Below, piece after piece: positions 60,157-64,000 of a stretch of 64,000 bases of DNA. A model generated the notes under the pieces. The model saw only the letters and a list, made by a program, of their open reading frames with translations. It searched no databases and was not told where the DNA came from. The first letter of the stretch is position 1. Every line of letters begins with the position of its first letter. This DNA is from CAVVDY01 sp963815775 (GTDB taxonomy: Bacteria > Acidobacteriota > Terriglobia > Terriglobales > Acidobacteriaceae), in assembly GCA_963815775.1 (NCBI GenBank), contig CAWFIB010000016.1, positions 62,001 to 126,000 on the forward strand, written 5' to 3'. The translations under genes and the position numbers were made by a program.

Positions 60157-61491
60157 ATGGGCCGCGTGAATTCGTACGTCCTCAGAGGTACCATCGTCGG
60201 CGCGCTCGGCGGACTGTTGTTCGGTTTCGATACCGCCGTAATTGCCGGCACTGAACAGCAACTGATGCAGGTCTTTGGGCTCTCGGACTTCCGTCTGGGA
60301 GTGACCGTATTCATTGCGCTGGTGGGCACGGTAATTGGCGCAATGTTGTCGGGCGAGTTAGGCGATCATCTCGGAGGGCGCGAAAGCCTGCGCATTCTGG
60401 CTGCGTGTTATGTCGTGTCCGCTTTCGGATGCGCCTTTGCCTGGAGCTGGGAATCGCTACTCGTCTTTCGTTTCATCGGCGGCCTGGCGATCGGCGGCTC
60501 GTCGGTGTTAGGGCCGGTGTACATCGCCGAAATCGCTCCGGCGCGATGGCGCGGCGTACTTGTCGGGACCTTTCAGATCAACATCGTAATCGGCATCCTG
60601 GTCGCCTACCTGTCGAACTATGTCGTTTCCCTGTTCGGCTTGGGTCTGAACGAGTGGCGCTGGCAGTTGGGGGTAGCCGCCGCGCCAGCGATGCTGTTCT
60701 TCGTCATGCTTTTTACTATCCCGCGCAGCGCGCGCTGGCTGGTGCTCAAGAACCGCGTCCCGGAAGCGAGCGAGGTTATTGCGCTTCTTGGCTCCGACGA
60801 TCCGGGCGCGGAGCTGAAGGAAATCGTCGCCTCGATCCATCTAAATGGGAAGGCGCAAACCGAATCGCTGTTTCAGCGCAAGTACTGGCGTCCCATGTAT
60901 CTTGCGGCGACGGTGGCGGCATTCACGCAACTGGCGGGAATCAACGCCATCCTCTACTACTCGAACTACATTTTTGAGAAGGCAGGTTTCAGCAAGAGCT
61001 CGGGCCTGTTGCAATCGGTGGCCATTGGAGCGATGAACCTGATCGCTACCTTGTTTGCCATGTCCCTCATCGACAAGGTCGGCCGCAAGACGCTGCTGCT
61101 AGTCGGCAGTGTGGGCATGACCATTTGCCTTGGCGGCGTCGCCGGTCTCTTCTTCAGCAACGAACATCAGGACCTGCTGGTGGTGCTGCTGGTCGCCTAT
61201 ATCGGGTTCTTCGCCATCTCGCTGGGCGCGGTGATCTGGGTTTACATCAGTGAGGTGTTTCCCAACCGTGTGCGCTCCAAAGGCCAGAGCCTGGGCAGCT
61301 CCGTGCACTGGATCACAAACGCCATTATCTCGCTGGCGTTTCCGGTGGTGGCGGCGAAATCGCGCGGTCTTCCCTTCGTATTCTTCGCCGCGATGACCGC
61401 GCTCATGTTCTTCGTCGTGCTCTTCACCTATCCTGAGACCAAAGGCGTGACCCTGGAAGAGATGCAGCACCGGCTGGGGATTGAGTACTGA
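60157..61491 (+). CDS. MFS sugar porter
   Basis: The 444-residue transporter of the sugar porter family has GGLLFGFDTAVIAGT, DHLGGRESLRI, the signature IGGSSVLGPVYIAEIAPARWRG and the second-half QLAGINAILYYSNYIF, then YISEVFPNRVRSKGQSLG and PETKGVTLEE. Twelve helices fit. It imports hexoses or pentoses with protons. The ATG at 60157 follows TTGGAG; its neighbour is the mannosidase gene, suggesting use of released mannose or similar sugars. Confidence 0.93.
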   Translation: MGRVNSYVLRGTIVGALGGLLFGFDTAVIAGTEQQLMQVFGLSDFRLGVTVFIALVGTVIGAMLSGELGDHLGGRESLRILAACYVVSAFGCAFAWSWESLLVFRFIGGLAIGGSSVLGPVYIAEIAPARWRGVLVGTFQINIVIGILVAYLSNYVVSLFGLGLNEWRWQLGVAAAPAMLFFVMLFTIPRSARWLVLKNRVPEASEVIALLGSDDPGAELKEIVASIHLNGKAQTESLFQRKYWRPMYLAATVAAFTQLAGINAILYYSNYIFEKAGFSKSSGLLQSVAIGAMNLIATLFAMSLIDKVGRKTLLLVGSVGMTICLGGVAGLFFSNEHQDLLVVLLVAYIGFFAISLGAVIWVYISEVFPNRVRSKGQSLGSSVHWITNAIISLAFPVVAAKSRGLPFVFFAAMTALMFFVVLFTYPETKGVTLEEMQHRLGIEY

Positions 61492-61593
61492 ATCTTACTC
61501 GCTGCTCCGATCGAAATGACGGCTCAGAACCCTTGTTCCACTTTACAAGCGAACGTACAATCCCCTGTTCGCTTTCTGCTGCTTGGAATCATC

Positions 61594-64000
61594 ATGCATA
61601 GACATCTGCGACTTGCCCTTCTTGCCCTGATCTGCGTTGCAAGCTCACTCACCTTCGCCCAATCCCAACCCGCTCCCAATCCCTACGCTCCCGTTCTCGA
61701 TCGCCTGCAATCGATCTCGGCGCGCACCATGGAGGGTTGGACGATGATCGCAGGCGATCTGCCGCACGGCGAGGTTCGTCCCACCATGGCGGTGACGGCG
61801 CAGAATCTGAACATCGGCTCCGACTTTCAGCCGCCTGCCTGGCTCTATCGTGAGATCGAAATCCCCAAGGTGATCAACGGATACGACATCCAAGGCTCGA
61901 CGCTGAAACTCGATATCAGCATCGGCAGCAACGAGGGCCTGACGATCACCACCTTCGCCAACGGCAACATGATCGCGCGCACCGACGATGACAACCAGGT
62001 GCCGATCACGCTGACCAGCAATGCCCAGCCCGGCGACACCATGCAGATCGCCATCCGCGTGCTGCCCTCCGGCGGTGTGGGTTGCTGCGGCGGCGAGCTT
62101 CACGCCAAACTCGACCATGTGCAACTACTGATCACGCCTCCGGTGAACCGCCCCGATCCAGGGGTGCTTCGCCTCGAAATCATGTCTGCGCAACTGCTCG
62201 TCGCCGCCTATCCCGACGGGAAAGCTGAGCGCGAGCAGACTCTCGACTCCGCAGTGAAAGCCATCGACATCGCTGCTCTGGATAAAAAAGATCAGCACAC
62301 GTTCGACGCTTCCCTGGGCGCCTCGCAGGCGAAACTCGACGCGCTGCGCCCCTACATGAATCAGTTCAGTATCAGCGCCATAGGCAACAGCCACATCGAC
62401 ATGGCGTGGCTCTGGCCTTGGACCGAGACGGTGGAAGTTGTACGCAACACCTTCCGCACCGCGCTCGACCTGATGAACGAGTACCCCGACTTCAAGTTCA
62501 CCGCCTCGACCGCGCAGGCCTACACCTGGATCGAAGAGAAGTACCCGGAGATGTTCAAGCAAATCCAGCAGCGGGTGAAAGAAGGCCGTTGGGAGGTGAT
62601 CGGCGGCATGTGGGTCGAACCCGATCTCAACATGCCAGACGGCGAATCGCTGGTCCGCCAGATTCTGTACGGCAAGCGCTACTTCGAAAAGAATTTCGGG
62701 GTGGACATCAAGATCGGCTGGAATCCCGACAGCTTCGGCTACAACTGGCAGTTGCCGCAGATCTACAAGCGTTCCGGCATGGACTACTTCGTAACCCAGA
62801 AGCTGCTATGGGCGCACGAGTTCACGACATTTCCCTATCGGCTCTTCTACTGGGAATCACCCGACGGCAGCAAGATCATGACGTACTTCCCCAGCGACTA
62901 CGCCAACGCCATCGATCCGCTAAAGATGGCGCGCGACTCGGCAACGTACGGCCCGATAATGTGGAAGTACAACGGCGGCACGAATTCGGCGCCGCCCGAC
63001 GGCCTGCGCATGATGTATCTCTACGGCGTGGGCGATCACGGCGGCGGGCCCACCCGCAACGATCTTGACACTGCCCTGCTCTGGCAGAAGTCCGACGTGG
63101 TTTATCCCAAGCTGCAGTTCTCCACGGCGACGGATTTCTTTGCCCACCTCGCCAAGAACCAGAACGAGCTGAAGCTGCCGACATGGGATGGCGAGTTGTA
63201 CTTCCAGTATCACCGCGGGGTACAGACCACGCAGTCGGAGACCAAACGCGGCAATCGCATCAACGAAGTCCTGATCCTGAACGCCGAGAAGCTGGCGTCA
63301 ATTGATTCGCTCTTCGGCGCGGCATACCCCGAAGCAGGCTTCGACACAGCGTGGAAGAAAATCCTCTTCAACCAGTTTCACGACATCCTGCCGGGCTCGG
63401 GCATCGGGATCAATTACGTCGATGCGGCGCGCAAGTACGCCGAGACCTCGCGGTTCAGCAACAATACGATACAGGCCGCGCTGAACAACATTGCTTCGCA
63501 TGTTAAGTCAGATGGCGTGAGCGTGCTGGTGTTCAATCCGCTGTCGTGGCCGAGGACGGGAGAGGTCGAGGTCGAGGCGCAGTTCCCGCAGACCACATCC
63601 GCCGTTTCGGCAGTCGATTCCGATGGCAAGACCTTGCTCGCCGAAGTTGTAAGCGACGACGCGAAGACCGGTAGCGTCAAAGTTCGTCTGCTGGCGGAAG
63701 ATGTTCCCGCGACCGGGTACGAGCTGATTGCGCTGCGCCCGAAAAAGACACCTGCTCAAAACAAGCAAGAGCACCGGCTAATCGCGACGGCCGATTCGTT
63801 GGAGAATGAATTCCTCCGCCTGAAGGTCGATCCGAACACCGGCTGCATCACCAGCCTGTACGACAGACGCAGCAAGACCGAATTGCTCGCTCCGGCTGTA
63901 CCGGGGGTAGGCGCTCCTGCAAATGTGCCGCCCGGGCAAATCGTCGCAGGCACACTGCCCGAGCCCAAGCCCTGCGGCAACCTGCTTCAGGCCTTCGTCG
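61594..64000 (+). CDS. Secreted GH38 alpha-mannosidase, 3' end cut by window
   Basis: Reading from ATG 61594 gives an open frame to the window end, about 802 codons. It begins with a signal peptide MHRHLRLALLALICVASSLTFAQ. The GH38 core then shows ISAIGNSHIDMAWLWPWTET (metal His and Asp), EGRWEVIGGMWVEPD, WNPDSFGYNWQLPQ with the nucleophile Asp, QFHDILPGSG and a C-terminal mannosidase region with FNPLSWPRTGEVEVE. It would cleave alpha-mannosides outside the cytoplasm. The N-terminal 250 residues are an extra domain before the catalytic part. The upstream MFS gene may take up the product. Confidence 0.9.
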   Translation, partial: MHRHLRLALLALICVASSLTFAQSQPAPNPYAPVLDRLQSISARTMEGWTMIAGDLPHGEVRPTMAVTAQNLNIGSDFQPPAWLYREIEIPKVINGYDIQGSTLKLDISIGSNEGLTITTFANGNMIARTDDDNQVPITLTSNAQPGDTMQIAIRVLPSGGVGCCGGELHAKLDHVQLLITPPVNRPDPGVLRLEIMSAQLLVAAYPDGKAEREQTLDSAVKAIDIAALDKKDQHTFDASLGASQAKLDALRPYMNQFSISAIGNSHIDMAWLWPWTETVEVVRNTFRTALDLMNEYPDFKFTASTAQAYTWIEEKYPEMFKQIQQRVKEGRWEVIGGMWVEPDLNMPDGESLVRQILYGKRYFEKNFGVDIKIGWNPDSFGYNWQLPQIYKRSGMDYFVTQKLLWAHEFTTFPYRLFYWESPDGSKIMTYFPSDYANAIDPLKMARDSATYGPIMWKYNGGTNSAPPDGLRMMYLYGVGDHGGGPTRNDLDTALLWQKSDVVYPKLQFSTATDFFAHLAKNQNELKLPTWDGELYFQYHRGVQTTQSETKRGNRINEVLILNAEKLASIDSLFGAAYPEAGFDTAWKKILFNQFHDILPGSGIGINYVDAARKYAETSRFSNNTIQAALNNIASHVKSDGVSVLVFNPLSWPRTGEVEVEAQFPQTTSAVSAVDSDGKTLLAEVVSDDAKTGSVKVRLLAEDVPATGYELIALRPKKTPAQNKQEHRLIATADSLENEFLRLKVDPNTGCITSLYDRRSKTELLAPAVPGVGAPANVPPGQIVAGTLPEPKPCGNLLQAFV

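Overview
The window is a high-GC bacterial chromosome segment, most likely from an Acidobacteriota genome of the Terriglobia/Koribacter type. This rests on an orphan permease of the acidobacterial duplicated type (ADOP family), the tig-clpP-clpX block, many acidobacterial-looking accessory proteins, and dispersed short palindromes with TNAA-type loops. No rRNA, tRNA, CRISPR array, insertion sequence or prophage was recognised. This assignment is inference from gene content, not from a marker comparison.

Layout. 0-4 kb: the proteostasis genes tig, clpP, clpX. 4-10 kb (minus): an ADOP permease, a small secreted protein, a small two-helix membrane protein and a plasma-membrane H+ P-type ATPase. 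10.5-14.2 kb: a Tat-exported M24-fold protein with altered metal ligands, a truncated TylF-type methyltransferase in a lower-GC gene-poor patch, and a membrane-anchored coiled-coil protein. 14.2-19.4 kb (minus): an apparent operon aquaporin, FAD disulfide reductase, PPK2, SulP, in which the first two genes look damaged (internal deletion, frameshift). 19.5-23.9 kb: a MOSC/ferredoxin-reductase fusion and two alpha/beta hydrolases, divergent from a CGNR zinc-finger regulator. 24.6-25.4 kb: an anti-sigma factor and its STAS antagonist.

25.7-33.7 kb holds the most coherent metabolic unit: a TetR regulator with a palindrome 31 bp upstream of its start, two enoyl-CoA hydratase family enzymes (the second like dienoyl-CoA hydratases of benzoyl-CoA degradation), a rhodanese, the three subunits of a 4-hydroxybenzoyl-CoA-reductase-type molybdenum enzyme with the diagnostic extra 4Fe-4S loop in the FAD subunit, and an amidohydrolase. 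It points to CoA-dependent, reductive breakdown of phenolic aromatics, although no benzoyl-CoA reductase lies in the window. 33.7-37 kb: engB and lon. 37-44 kb: a small hydrolase, a CYTH-like protein, a split chromate transporter, a Tat-exported class V aminotransferase and an APC permease fused to a stress-type C-terminal domain.

44-46.8 kb (minus): the classic rpsP-khpA-rimM-trmD-rplS translation operon, with an apparent ATA start for rimM and an insert in TrmD. 46.9-54.8 kb: a PIG-L deacetylase, a CxxC protein and cytochrome c, aroA, small secreted proteins, a hydrolase, a PspC protein, thiolase, a CPBP protease, and a 20-residue lysine/alanine peptide gene with its own strong promoter and hairpin. 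54.8-64 kb: ligA (probably leaderless), a DedA protein, an enoyl-CoA isomerase-like enzyme, an Hpt/response-regulator pair, a VOC protein, an MFS sugar porter and the 5' part of a secreted GH38 alpha-mannosidase cut by the window end.
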